Assembly: GCF_050948175.1 (NCBI RefSeq)
Contig: NW_027490116.1
Span: forward strand, 310,001 to 374,000
Origin: Xylocopa sonorina
Lineage: Eukaryota > Arthropoda > Insecta > Hymenoptera > Apidae
DNA: 64,000 nt
Direction of reading: 5' to 3'
Shown one piece after another: positions 24,601-38,500 of this stretch. The translations under genes were made by a program, and so were the position numbers. The notes under the pieces are model-generated. The model was not told the DNA's origin. It was given only the letters and a program-made list of their open reading frames with translations, and made no database searches. The first letter of the stretch is position 1. Every line of letters starts with the position of its first letter.

Positions 24601-27600
24601 ACGAGGAATACATAACACTTCGCAAATCATATTATATCTTACCATGAAACATAGAAATGAGATGCGATATCGCGTTTTAAGAATCATAAGAACTCTATTG
24701 CTACGATACGTAGACATCTGCAAACGCTATTTCCCTGCAAGGAAGTGTCGCATTTACATTCATTTGATGTGTAAACGAGGAAATACATAACACTCGCAAA
24801 TCATATTATATCTTATCATGAAACATAGAAATGAGATGCGATATCGCGTTTTAAGAAGCATTAGAACACTATTGCTACTATACGTAGACATCTGCAAACG
24901 CTATTTCCTTGCAAGGAAGTGTCGCATTTACATTCATTTGAAGTGTAGACGTGGAATACATAACACTCCGCAAATGATATTATATCTTACCATGAAACAT
25001 AGAAATGAGATGCGATATCGCGTTTTAAGAATCATAAGAACTCTATTGCAACGATACGTAGACATCTGCAAACGCTATTTCCTTGCAAAGAAGTGTCGCA
25101 TTTAGATTCATTTGAAGTGTAGACGAGGAATACATAACACTTCGCAAATCATATTATACCTTACCATGAAACATAGAAATGATATGCGATATCGCCTTTT
25201 AAGAAGCATTAGAAATCCATTGCTACGATACGTAGACATCTGCAAACGCTATTTCCTTGCAAGGAAGTGTCGCATTTACATTCATTTGAAGTGTAGACGA
25301 GGAATACATGACACTTCGCAAATCATATTATATCTTACCATGAAACATAGAAATGAGATGCGATATCGCGTTTTAAGAATCATAAGAACTCTATTGCTAC
25401 GATACGTAGACATCTGCAAACGCTATTTCCTTGCAAGGAAGTCGCATTTACATTCATTTGAAGTGTAGACGAGAATACATGACACTTCGCAAATCATATT
25501 ATATCTTATCATGAAACATAGAAATGAGATGCGATATCGCGTTCTAAGAAGCATTAGAACACTATTGCTACGATAGGTAGACATTTGCAATCGCTATTTC
25601 CTTGCAAGGAAGTGTCGCATTTACATTCAGTTGATGTGTAGACGAGGAATGCATAACACTTCGCAAATCATATTATATCTTACCATGAAACATAGAAATG
25701 AGATGCGATATCGCGTTTTAAGAAGCATTAGAACTCTATTGCTACGATACCTTGACATCTGCAGACGCTATTTCCTAGCAAGGAAGTGTCGCATTACATT
25801 CATTTGAAGTGTAGACGAGGAATACATAACACTTCGCAAATGATATTATATCTTACCATGAAACATAGAAATGAGATGCGATATCGCGTTTTAAGAATCA
25901 TAAGAACTCTATTGCAACGATACGTAGACATCTGCAAACGCTATTTCCTTGCAAAGAAGTGTCGCATTTAGATTCATTTGAAGTGTAGACGAGGAATACA
26001 TAACACTTCGCAAATCATATTATACCTTACCATGAAACATAGAAAATGATATGCGATATCGCCTTTTAAGAAGCATTAGAAATCCATTGCTACGATACGT
26101 AGACATCTGCAAACGCTATTTCCTTGCAAGGAAGTGTCGCATTTACATTCATTGAAGTGTAGACGAGGAATACATGACACTTCGCAAATCATATTATATC
26201 TTACCATGAAACATAGAAATGAGATGCGATATCGCGTTTTAAGAATCATAAGAACTCTATTGCTACGATACGTAGACATCTGCAAACGCTATTTCCTTGC
26301 AAGGAAGTCGCATTTACATTCATTTGAAGTGTAGACGAGGAATACATGACACTTCGCAAATCATATTATATCTTATCATGAAACATAGAAATGAGATGCG
26401 ATATCGCGTTCTAAGAAGCATTAGAACACTATTGCTACGATAGGTAGACATTTGCAATCGCTATTTCCTTGCAAGGAAGTGTCGCATTTACATTCAGTTG
26501 ATGTGTAGACGAGGAATGCATAACACTTCGCAAATCATATTATATCTTACCATGAAACATAGAAATGAGATGCGATATCGCGTTTTAAGAAGCATTAGAA
26601 CTCTATTGCTACGATACGTAGACATCTGCAAACGCTACTTCCTTGCAAGGAAGTGTCGCATTTACATTCATTTGAAGTGTAGACGAGGAATACATAACAC
26701 TTCGCAAATCATATTATATCTTACCATGAAACATAGAAATGAGATGCGATATCGCGTTTTAAGAATCATAAGAACTCTATTGCTACGATACGTAGACATC
26801 TGCAAACGCTATTTCCTTGCAAGGAAGTGTCGCATTTACATTCATTTGAATCGTAGACGAGGAATGCATAACACTTCGCAATGAATATTATATCTTATCA
26901 TGAAACATAGATATGAGATGCAATATCTCGTTTTAAGAAGCATTTGAACTCTATTGCTTCGATACGTAGACATCTGCAAACGCTATTTCCTTGCAAGGAA
27001 GTGTCGCATTTACATTCATTTGATGTGTAGACGAGGAATACATGACACTTCGCAAATAATATTATATCTTACCATGAAACATAGAAATGAGATGCGATAT
27101 CGCGTTTTAAGAATCATAAGAACTCTATTGCTACGATACGTAGACATCTGCAAACGCTATTTCCTTGCAAAGAAGTGTCGCATTTACATTCATTTGAAGT
27201 GTAGACGAGGAATACATAACACTTCGCAAATCATATTATATCTTACCATGAAACATAGAAATGAGATGCGATATCGCGTTTTAAGAATCATAAGAACTCT
27301 ATTGCTACGATACGTAGACATCTGCAAGCGCTATTTCCTTGCAAGGAAGTGTCGCATTTACATTCAATTGAAGTGTAGACGAGGAACTCATGACACTTCG
27401 CAAATCATATTATATCTTATCATGAAACATAGAAATGAGATGCGATATCGCGTTTTAAGAAGCATTAGAACACTATTGCTACGATAGGTAGACATTTGCA
27501 AACGCTATTTCCTTGCAAGGAAGTGTCGCATTTACATTCATTTGAAGTGTAGACGAGGAATACATAACACTTCGCAAATCATATTATATCTTACCATGAA

Positions 27601-28608
27601 ACATAGAAATGAGATGCGATATCGCGTTTTAAGAATCATAAGAACTCTATTGCTACGATACGTAGACATATGCAAACGCTATTTCCTTGCAAGGAAGTGT
27701 CGCATTTACATTCATTTGAAGTGTAGACGTGGAATACATAACACTCCGCAAATGATATTATATCTTACCATGAAACATAGAAATGAGATGCGATATCGCG
27801 TTTTAAGAATCATAAGAACTCTATTGCAACGATACGTAGACATCTGCAAACGCTATTTCCTTGCAAAGAAGTGTCGCATTTAGATTCATTTGAAGTGTAG
27901 ACGAGGAATACATAACACTTCGCAAATCATATTATACCTTACCATGAAACATAGAAATGATATGCGATATCGCCTTTTAAGAAGCATTAGAAATCCATTG
28001 CTACGATACGTAGACATCTGCAAACGCTATTTCCTTGCAAGGAAGTGTCGCATTTACATTCATTTGAAGTGTAGACGAGGAATACATGACACTTCGCAAA
28101 TCATATTATATCTTACCATGAAACATAGAAATGAGATGCGATATCGCGTTTTAAGAATCATAAGAACTCTATTGCTACGATACGTAGACATCTGCAAACG
28201 CTATTTCCTTGCAAGGAAGTCGCATTTACATTCATTTGAAGTGTAGACGAGGAATACATGACACTTCGCAAATCATATTATATCTTATCATGAAACATAG
28301 AAATGAGATGCGATATCGCGTTCTAAGAAGCATTAGAACACTATTGCTACGATAGGTAGACATTTGCAATCGCTATTTCCTTGCAAGGAAGTGTCGCATT
28401 TACATTCAGTTGATGTGTAGACGAGGAATGCATAACACTTCGCAAATCATATTATATCTTACCATGAAACATAGAAATGAGATGCGATATCGCGTTTTAA
28501 GAAGCATTAGAACTCTATTGCTACGATACGTAGACATCTGCAAACGCTACTTCCTTGCAAGGAAGTGTCGCATTTACATTCATTTGAAGTGTAGACGAGG
28601 AATACATA
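21700..28608. repeat. Second, rearranged copy of about 0.75-7.2 kb
   Basis: Marker order in 21.7-24.25 kb follows 0.75-5.05 kb: the AGAATCAAAAGATCTC monomer (21,897 versus about 1,021), AGATTCATTTG (near 22,496 versus 1,621), the 2-bp deletion (22,830 versus 1,955), the AAGGAATGC monomer, type B, GCAAATAATATT, and the AATTGAAG/AACTCATG dimer. The offset is about 20,875. Markers at 24.4-25.5 kb follow 5.27-6.4 kb at an offset of about 19,140. Several monomers are missing between the two parts. A chimeric monomer (CCTTGACATCTGCAGACGC with CCTAGC) near 25,750 has no counterpart at 6.6 kb. Confidence 0.8.
21765..26155. other. Block of dense single-base indels (probable low-quality assembly segment)
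   Basis: Compared with sister monomers I find 21 single-base indels in 4.4 kb, near 21768(+A), 21981(-T), 22046(-A), 22271(+A), 22974(+C), 23605(+C), 23735(-G), 23811(-A), 23980(+T), 24237(+T), 24371(-T), 24447(+C), 24551(+A), 24563(-T), 24590(-T), 24781(+A), 24794(-T), 25473(-G), 25794(-T), 26043(+A) and 26152(-T). Most change a homopolymer run or double a single base. Elsewhere in about 59 kb I see only one private indel (near 58,885) plus two inherited ones. This is the pattern of unpolished long-read consensus rather than of satellite evolution. Confidence 0.8.
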
Positions 28609-29530
28609 ACACTTCGCAAATCATATTATATCTTACCATGAAACATAGAAATGAGATGCGATATCGCGTTTTAAGAATCATAAGAACTCTATTGCTACGA
28701 TACGTAGACATCTGCAAACGCTATTTCCTTGCAAGGAAGTGTCGCATTTACATTCATTTGAATCGTAGACGAGGAATGCATAACACTTCGCAATGAATAT
28801 TATATCTTATCATGAAACATAGATATGAGATGCAATATCTCGTTTTAAGAAGCATTTGAACTCTATTGCTTCGATACGTAGACATCTGCAAACGCTATTT
28901 CCTTGCAAGGAAGTGTCGCATTTACATTCATTTGATGTGTAGACGAGGAATACATGACACTTCGCAAATAATATTATATCTTACCATGAAACATAGAAAT
29001 GAGATGCGATATCGCGTTTTAAGAATCATAAGAACTCTATTGCTACGATACGTAGACATCTGCAAACGCTATTTCCTTGCAAAGAAGTGTCGCATTTACA
29101 TTCATTTGAAGTGTAGACGAGGAATACATAACACTTCGCAAATCATATTATATCTTACCATGAAACATAGAAATGAGATGCGATATCGCGTTTTAAGAAT
29201 CATAAGAACTCTATTGCTACGATACGTAGACATCTGCAAGCGCTATTTCCTTGCAAGGAAGTGTCGCATTTACATTCAATTGAAGTGTAGACGAGGAACT
29301 CATGACACTTCGCAAATCATATTATATCTTATCATGAAACATAGAAATGAGATGCGATATCGCGTTTTAAGAAGCATTAGAACACTATTGCTACGATAGG
29401 TAGACATTTGCAAACGCTATTTCCTTGCAAGGAAGTGTCGCATTTACATTCATTTGAAGTGTAGACGAGGAATACATAACACTTCGCAAATCATATTATA
29501 TCTTACCATGAAACATAGAAATGAGATGCG
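25978..29530. repeat. 1,912-bp 11-monomer HOR, about 1.9 copies
   Basis: The monomer following AGATTCATTTGAAG starts at 25,978 and 27,890. Matching markers continue at this spacing: the 2-bp deletion at 26,305 and 28,217, type B near 26,884 and 28,796, and the CGATAGG monomer ending near 27,487 and 29,399. The unit is 11 monomers less 2 bp. The second copy departs from the first near 29,530, where AGAAGCATTAG and ACCTAGAC monomers take over and match 7.9 kb instead. Confidence 0.87.
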
Positions 29531-32500
29531 ATATCGCGTTTTAAGAAGCATTAGAACTCTATTGCTACGATACCTAGACATCTGCAGACGCTATTTCCTA
29601 GCAAGGAAGTGTCGCATTTACATTCATTTGAAGTGTAGACGAGGAATACATAACACTTCGCAAGTCATATTATATCTTACCATGAAACATAGAAATGAGA
29701 TGCGATATCGCGTCTTAAGAAGCATTAGAACTCTATTGCTACGATACGTAGACATCTGCAAACGCTATTTCCTTCCAAGGAAGTGTCGCATTTACATTCA
29801 TTTGATGTGTAGACGAGGAATACATAACACTTCGCAAATCATATTATATCTTACCATGAAACATAGAAATGAGATGCGATATCGCGTTTTAAGAATCATA
29901 AGAACTCTATTGCTACGATACGTAGACATATGCAAACGCTATTTCCTTGCAAGGAAGTGTCGCATTTACATTCATTTGAAGTGTAGACGAGGAATACATG
30001 ACACTTCGCAAATCATATTATATCTTATCATGAAACATAGAAATGAGGTGCGATATCGCGTTTTAAGAAGCATTAGAACACTATTGCTACGATAGGTAGA
30101 CATTTGCAAACGCTATTTCCTTGCAAGGAAGTGTCGCATTTACATTCATTTGAAGTGTAGATGAGGAATACATAACACTTCGCAAATCATATTATATCTT
30201 ACCATGAAACATAGAAATGAGATGCGATATCGCGTTTTAAGAATCAAAAGATCTCTATTGCTACGATACGTACACATCTTCAAACGCTATTTCCTTGCAA
30301 GGGAGTGTCGCATTTACATTCATTTGATGTGTAGACGAGGAATACATAACACTTCGCAAATCATATTATATCTTACCATGAAACATAGAAATGAGATGCG
30401 ATATCGCGTTTTAAGAAGCATTAGAACTCTATTGCTACGATACGTAGACATCTGCAAACGGTATTTCCCTGCAAGGAAGTGTCGCATTTACATTCATTTG
30501 ATGTGTAAACGAGGAATACATAACACTTCGCAAATCATATTATATCTTACCATGAAACATAGAAATGAGATGCGATATCGCGTTCTAAGAATCATAAGAA
30601 CTCTATTGCTACGATACGTAGACATCTGCAAACGCTATTTCCTTGCAAGGAAGTGTCGCATTTACATTCATTTGAAGTGTAGACGTGGAATACATAACAC
30701 TCCGCAAATGATATTATATCTTACCATGAAACATAGAAATGAGATGCGATATCGCGTTTTAGGAATCATAAGAACTCTATTGCAACGATACGTAGACATC
30801 TGCAAACGCTATTTCCTTGCAAAGAAGTGTCGCATTTACATTCATTTGAAGTGTAGACGAGGAATACATAACACTTCGCAAATCATATTATACCTTACCA
30901 TGAAACATAGAAATGAGATGCGATATCGCCTTTTAAGAAGCCTTAGAACTCTATTGCTACGGTACGTAGACATCTGCAAACGCTATTTCCGTGCAAGGAA
31001 GTGTCGCATTTACATTCATTTGAATCGTAGACGAGGAATGCATAACACTTCGCAATGAATATTATATCTTATCATGAAACATAGATATGAGATGCAATAT
31101 CTCGTTTTAAGAAGCATTTGAACTCTATTGCTTCGATACGTAGACATCTGCAAATGCTATTTCCTTGCAAGAAAGTGTCGCATTTACATTCATTTGATGT
31201 GTAGACGAGGAATACATAGCACTTCGCAAATCATATTATATCTTACCATGAAACATAGAAATGAGATGCGATATCGCGTTTTAAGAAGCATTGGTACTCT
31301 ATTGCTACGATACGTAGACATCTGCAAACGCTATTTCCTTGCAAGGAAGTGTCGCATTTACATTCATTTGATGTGTAGACGAGGAATACATAACACTTCG
31401 CAATTCATATTATATCTTACCATGAAACATAGAAAAGAGATGCGATATCGCGTTTTAAGAATCATAAGAACTCTATTGCTACGATTCGTAGACATCTGCA
31501 AACGCTATTTCCTTGCAAAGAAGTGTCGCATTTACATTCATTTGAATCGTAGACGAGGAATACAAAACACTTCGCAAATCATATTATATCTTACCATGAA
31601 ACATAGAAATGAGATGCGATATCGCGTTTTAAGAAGCACTAGAAAGCTACTGCTACGATACGTAGACATCTGCAAACGCCATTTCCTAGCGAGGAAGTAT
31701 CGCATTCACATTCATTTGAAGAGTAGACTAGGAATACATAACACTTCGCAAATCATGTTATATCTTACCATGAAACATAGAAATGAGATGCGATATCGCG
31801 TTTTAAGAATCATATGAACTCTATTGCTACGATACGTAGATATCTGCAAACGCTATTTCCTTGCAAGGAAGTGCCGCATTTACATTCATTTGAAGTGTAG
31901 ACGAGGAATACATGACACTTCGCAAATCATATTATATCTTACCATGAAACATAGATATGAGATGCAATATCTCGTTTTAAGAAGCATTAGAACTCTATTG
32001 CTACGATACGTAGACATCTGCAAACGCTATTTCCTTGCAAGGAAGTGTCACATTTACATTCATTTGATGTGTAGACGAGGAATACATAACACTTCGCAAA
32101 TCATATTATATCTTACCATGAAACATAGAAATGATATGCGATATCGCGTTTTAAGAATCATAAGAACTCTATTGCTACGATATGTAGACATCTGCAAACG
32201 CTATTTCCTTGCAAAGAAGTGTCGCATTTACATTCATTTGAATCGTAGACGAGGAATGCATAACACTTCGCAATGAATATTATATCTTATCATGAAACAT
32301 AGATATGAGATGCAATATCTCGTTTTAAGAAGCATTTGAACTCTATTGCTTCGATACGTAGACATCTGCAAACGCTATTTCCTTGCAAGGAAGTGTCGCA
32401 TTTACATTCATTTGATGTGTAGACGAGGAATACATAACACTTCGCAAATCATATTATATCTTACCATGAAACATAGAAATGAGATGCGATATCGCGTTTT

Positions 32501-35500
32501 AAGAAGCATTAGAACTCTATTGCTACGATACGTAGATATCTGCAAACGCTATTTCCTTGCAAGGAAGTGCCGCATTTACATTCATTTGAAGTGTAGACGA
32601 GGAATACATGACACTTCGCAAATCATATTATATCTTACCATGAAACATAGAAATGAGATGCGATATCGCGTTTTAAGAAGCATTAGAACACTATTGCTAC
32701 GATAGGTAGATATTTGCAAACGCTATTTCCTTGCAAGGAAGTGTCGCATTTACATTCATTTGAAGTGTAGACGAGGAATACATAACACTTCGCAAGTCAT
32801 ATTATATCTTACCATGAAACATAGAAATGAGATGCGATATCGCGTTTTAAGAAGCATTAGAACTCTATTGCTACGATACCTTGACATCTGCAGACGCTAT
32901 TTCCTAGCAAGGAAGTGTCGCATTTACATTCATTTGAAGTGTAGACGAGGAATACATAACACTTCGCAAGTCATATTATATCTTACCATGAAACATAGAA
33001 ATGAGATGCGATATCGCGTTTTAAGAATCATAAGAACTCTATTGCTACGATACGTAGACATCTGCAAACGCTATTTCCTAGCGAGAAAGTGTCGCATTGA
33101 CATTCATTTGAAGTGTAGACGAGGAATACATAACACTTCGCAAATCATATTATATCTTACCATGAAACATAGAAATGAGATGCGATATCGCGTTTTAAGA
33201 AGCATTAGAACTCTATTGCTACGGTACGTAGACATCTGCAAACGCTATTTCCTTGCAAGGAAGTGTCGCATTTACATTCATTTGAATCGTAGACGAGGAA
33301 TGCATAACACTTCGCAATGAATATTATATCTTATCATGAAACATAGATATGAGATGGAATATCTCGTTTTAAGAAGCATTTGAACTCTATTGCTTCGATA
33401 CGTAGACATCTGCAAACGCTATTTCCTTGCAAGAAAGTGTCGCATTTACATTCATTTGATGTGTAGACGAGGAATACATAGCACTTCGCAAATCATATTA
33501 TATCTTACCATGAAACATAGAAATGAGATGCGATATCGCGTTTTAAGAAGCATTGGTACTCTATTGCTACGATACGTAGACATCTGCAAACGCTATTTCC
33601 TTGCAAGGAAGTGTCGCATTTACATTCATTTGATGTGTAGACGAGGAATACATAACACTTCGCAATTCATATTATATCTTACCATGAAACATAGAAAAGA
33701 GATGCGATATCGCGTTTTAAGAATCATAAGAACTCTATTGCTACGATACGTAGACATCTGCAAACGCTATTTCCTTGCAAAGAAGTGTCGCATTTACATT
33801 CATTTGAATCGTAGACGAGGAATACAAAACACTTCGCAAATCATATTATATCTTACCATGAAACATAGAAATGAGATGCGATATCGCGTTTTAAGAAGCA
33901 CTAGAAAGCTACTGCTACGATACGTAGACATCTGCAAACGCCATTTCCTAGCGAGGAAGTATCGCATTCACATTCATTTGAAGAGTAGACTAGGAATACA
34001 TAACACTTCGCAAATCATGTTATATCTTACCATGAAACATAGAAATGAGATGCGATATCGCGTTTTAAGAAGCATTGGAACACTATTGCTACGATAGGTA
34101 GATATTTGCAAACGCTATTTCCTTGCAAAGAAGTGTCGCATTTACATTCATTTGAATCGTAGACGAGGAATGCATAACACTTCGCAATGAATATTATATC
34201 TTATCATGAAACATAGATATGAGATGCAATATCTCGTTTTAAGAAGCATTTGAACTCTATTGCTTCGATACGTAGACATCTGCAAACGCTATTTCCTTGC
34301 AAGGAAGTGTCGCATTTACATTCATTTGATGTGTAGACGAGGAATACATAACACTTCGCAAATCATATTATATCTTACCATGAAACATAGAAATGAGATG
34401 CGATATCGCGTTTTAAGAAGCATTAGAACTCTATTGCTACGATACGTAGATATCTGCAAACGCTATTTCCTTGCAAGGAAGTGCCGCATTTACATTCATT
34501 TGAAGTGTAGACGAGGAATACATGACACTTCGCAAATCATATTATATCTTACCATGAAACATAGAAATGAGATGCGATATCGCGTTTTAAGAAGCATTAG
34601 AACACTATTGCTACGATAGGTAGATATTTGCAAACGCTATTTCCTTGCAAGGAAGTGTCGCATTTACATTCATTTGAAGTGTAGACGAGGAATACATAAC
34701 ACTTCGCAAGTCATATTATATCTTACCATGAAACATAGAAATGAGATGCGATATCGCGTTTTAAGAAGCATTAGAACTCTATTGCTACGATACCTTGACA
34801 TCTGCAGACGCTATTTCCTAGCAAGGAAGTGTCGCATTTACATTCATTTGAAGTGTAGACGAGGAATACATAACACTTCGCAAGTCATATTATATCTTAC
34901 CATGAAACATAGAAATGAGATGCGATATCGCGTTTTAAGAATCATAAGAACTCTATTGCTACGATACGTAGACATCTGCAAACGCTATTTCCTAGCGAGA
35001 AAGTGTCGCATTGACATTCATTTGAAGTGTAGACGAGGAATACATAACACTTCGCAAATCATATTATATCTTACCATGAAACATAGAAATGAGATGCGAT
35101 ATCGCGTTTTAAGAAGCATTAGAACTCTATTGCTACGGTACGTAGACATCTGCAAACGCTATTTCCTTGCAAGGAAGTGTCGCATTTACATTCATTTGAA
35201 TCGTAGACGAGGAATGCATAACACTTCGCAATGAATATTATATCTTATCATGAAACATAGATATGAGATGGAATATCTCGTTTTAAGAAGCATTTGAACT
35301 CTATTGCTTCGATACGTAGACATCTGCAAACGCTATTTCCCTGCAAGAAAGTGTCGCATTTACATTCATTTGATGTGTAGACGAGGAATACATAGCACTT
35401 CGCAAATCATATTATATCTTACCATGAAACATAGAAATGAGATGCGATATCGCGTTTTAAGAAGCATTGGTACTCTATTGCTACGATACGTAGACATCTG

Positions 35501-38500
35501 CAAACGCTATTTCCTTGCAAGGAAGTGTCGCATTTACATTCATTTGATGTGTAGACGAGGAATACATAACACTTCGCAATTCATATTATATCTTACCATG
35601 AAACATAGAAAAGAGATGCGATATCGCGTTTTAAGAATCATAAGAACTCTATTGCTACGATACGTAGACATCTGCAAACGCTATTTCCTTGCAAAGAAGT
35701 GTCGCATTTACATTCATTTGAATCGTAGACGAGGAATACAAAACACTTCGCAAATCATATTATATCTTACCATGAAACATAGAAATGAGATGCGATATCG
35801 CGTTTTAAGAAGCACTAGAAAGCTACTGCTACGATACGTAGACATCTGCAAACGCCATTTCCTAGCGAGGAAGTATCGCATTCACATTCATTTGAAGAGT
35901 AGACTAGGAATACATAACACTTCGCAAATCATGTTATATCTTACCATGAAACATAGAAATGAGATGCGATATCGCGTTTTAAGAAGCATTGGAACACTAT
36001 TGCTACGATAGGTAGATATTTGCAAACGCTATTTCCTTGCAAGCAAGTGTCGCATTTACATTCATTTGAAGTGTAGACGAGGAATACATAACACTCCGCA
36101 AGTCATATTATATCTTACCATGAAACATAGATATGAGATGCAATATCTCGTTTTAAGAAGCATTAGAACTCTATTGCTACGATACGTAGACATCTGCAAA
36201 CGCTATTTCCTTGCAAAGAAGTGTCGCATTTACATTCATTTGAATCGTAGACGAGGAATGCATAACACTTCGCAATGAATATTATATCTTATCATGAAAC
36301 ATAGATATGAGATGCAATATCTCGTTTTAAGAAGCATTTGAACTCTATTGCTTCGATACGTAGACATCTGCAAACGCTATTTCCTTGCAAGGAAGTGTCG
36401 CATTTACATTCATTTGTTGTGTAGACGAGGAATACATAATACTTCGCAAATCATATTATATCTTACCATGAAACATAGAAATGAGATGCGATATCGCGTT
36501 TTAAGAAGCATTAGAACTCTATTGCTACGATACGTAGATATCTGCAAACGCTATTTCCTTGCAAGGAAGTGCCGCATTTACATTCATTTGAAGTGTAGAC
36601 GAGGAATACATGACACTTCGCAAATCATATTATATCTTACCATGAAACATAGAAATGAGATGCGATATCGCGTTTTAAGAAGCATTAGAACACTATTGCT
36701 ACGATAGGTAGATATTTGCAAACGCTATTTCCTTGCAAGGAAGTGTCGCATTTACATTCATTTGAAGTGTAGACGAGGAATACATAACACTTCGCAAGTC
36801 ATATTATATCTTACCATGAAACATAGAAATGAGATGCGATATCGCGTTTTAAGAAGCATTAGAACTCTATTGCTACGATACCTTGACATCTGCAGACGCT
36901 ATTTCCTAGCAAGGAAGTGTCGCATTTACATTCATTTGAAGTGTAGACGAGGAATACATAACACTTCGCAAGTCATATTATATCTTACCATGAAACATAG
37001 AAATGAGATGCGATATCGCGTTTTAAGAATCATAAGAACTCTATTGCTACGATACGTAGACATCTGCAAACGCTATTGCCTAGCGAGAAAGTGTCGCATT
37101 GACATTCATTTGAAGTGTAGACGAGGAATACATAACACTTCGCAAATCATATTATATCTTACCATGAAACATAGAAATGAGATGCGATATCGCGTTTTAA
37201 GAAGCATTAGAACTCTATTGCTACGGTACGTAGACATCTGCAAACGCTATTTCCTTGCAAGGAAGTGTCGCATTTACATTCATTTGAATCGTAGACGAGG
37301 AATGCATAACACTTCGCAATGAATATTATATCTTATCATGAAACATAGATATGAGATGGAATATCTCGTTTTAAGAAGCATTTGAACTCTATTGCTACGA
37401 TACGTAGACATCTGCAAACGCTATTTCCTTGCAAGAAAGTGTCGCATTTACATTCATTTGATGTGTAGACGAGGAATACATAGCACTTCGCAAATCATAT
37501 TATATCTTACCATGAAACATAGAAATGAGATGCGATATCGCGTTTTAAGAAGCATTGGTACCCTATTGCTACGATACGTAGACATCTGCAAACGCTATTT
37601 CCTTGCAAGGAAGTGTCGCATTTACATTCATTTGATGTGTAGACGAGGAATACATAACACTTCGCAATTCATATTATATCTTACCATGAAACATAGAAAA
37701 GAGATGCGATATCGCGTTTTAAGAATCATAAGAACTCTATTGCTACGATACGTAGACATCTGCAAACGCTATTTCCTTGCAAAGAAGTGTCGCATTTACA
37801 TTCATTTGAATCGTAGACGAGGAATACAAAACACTTCGCAAATCATATTATATCTTACCATGAAACATAGAAATGAGATGCGATATCGCGTTTTAAGAAG
37901 CACTAGAAAGCTACTGCTACGATACGTAGACATCTGCAAACGCCAATTCCTAGCGAGGAAGTATCGCATTCACATTCATTTGAAGAGTAGACTAGGAATA
38001 CATAACACTTCGCAAATCATGTTATATCTTACCATGAAACATAGAAATGAGATGCGATATCGCGTTTTAAGAATCATATGAACTCTATTGCTACGATACG
38101 TAGACATCTGCAATCGCTATTTCCTTGCAAGGAAGTGTCGCATTTACTTTCATTTGAATCGTAGACGAGGAATCCATAACACTTCGCAATGAATATTACA
38201 TCTTACCATGAAGCATAGAAATGAGGTGCGATATCGCGCTTTAAGAAGCATTAGAATTCTATTGCTGCGATACGTAGACATCTGCAAACGCTATTTCCTT
38301 GCAAGAAAGTGTCGCATTTACATTCATTTGATGTGTAGACGAGGAAAACATAACACTTCGCAATTCATATTATATCTTACCATGAAACATAGAAAAGAGA
38401 TGCGATATCGCGTTTTAAGAATCATAAGAACTCTATTGCTACGAAACGTAGACATCTGCAAACGCTATTTCCTTGCAAAGAAGTGTCGCATTTACATTCA

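Noticed and set aside
24263..24723. Short minus-strand ORFs of 69-105 codons
   Set aside because: They appear where one-base indels shift the reverse frame of the same repeat, within the suspected low-quality block, and are absent from the equivalent intact monomers.
21700..26155. Genuinely fast-evolving or relic satellite explaining the indel cluster
   Set aside because: Old relic satellite should show many substitutions and mixed-size indels with gradual edges. Here changes are mostly single-base homopolymer or base-doubling events with abrupt limits. Kept only as the alternative in the corresponding finding.
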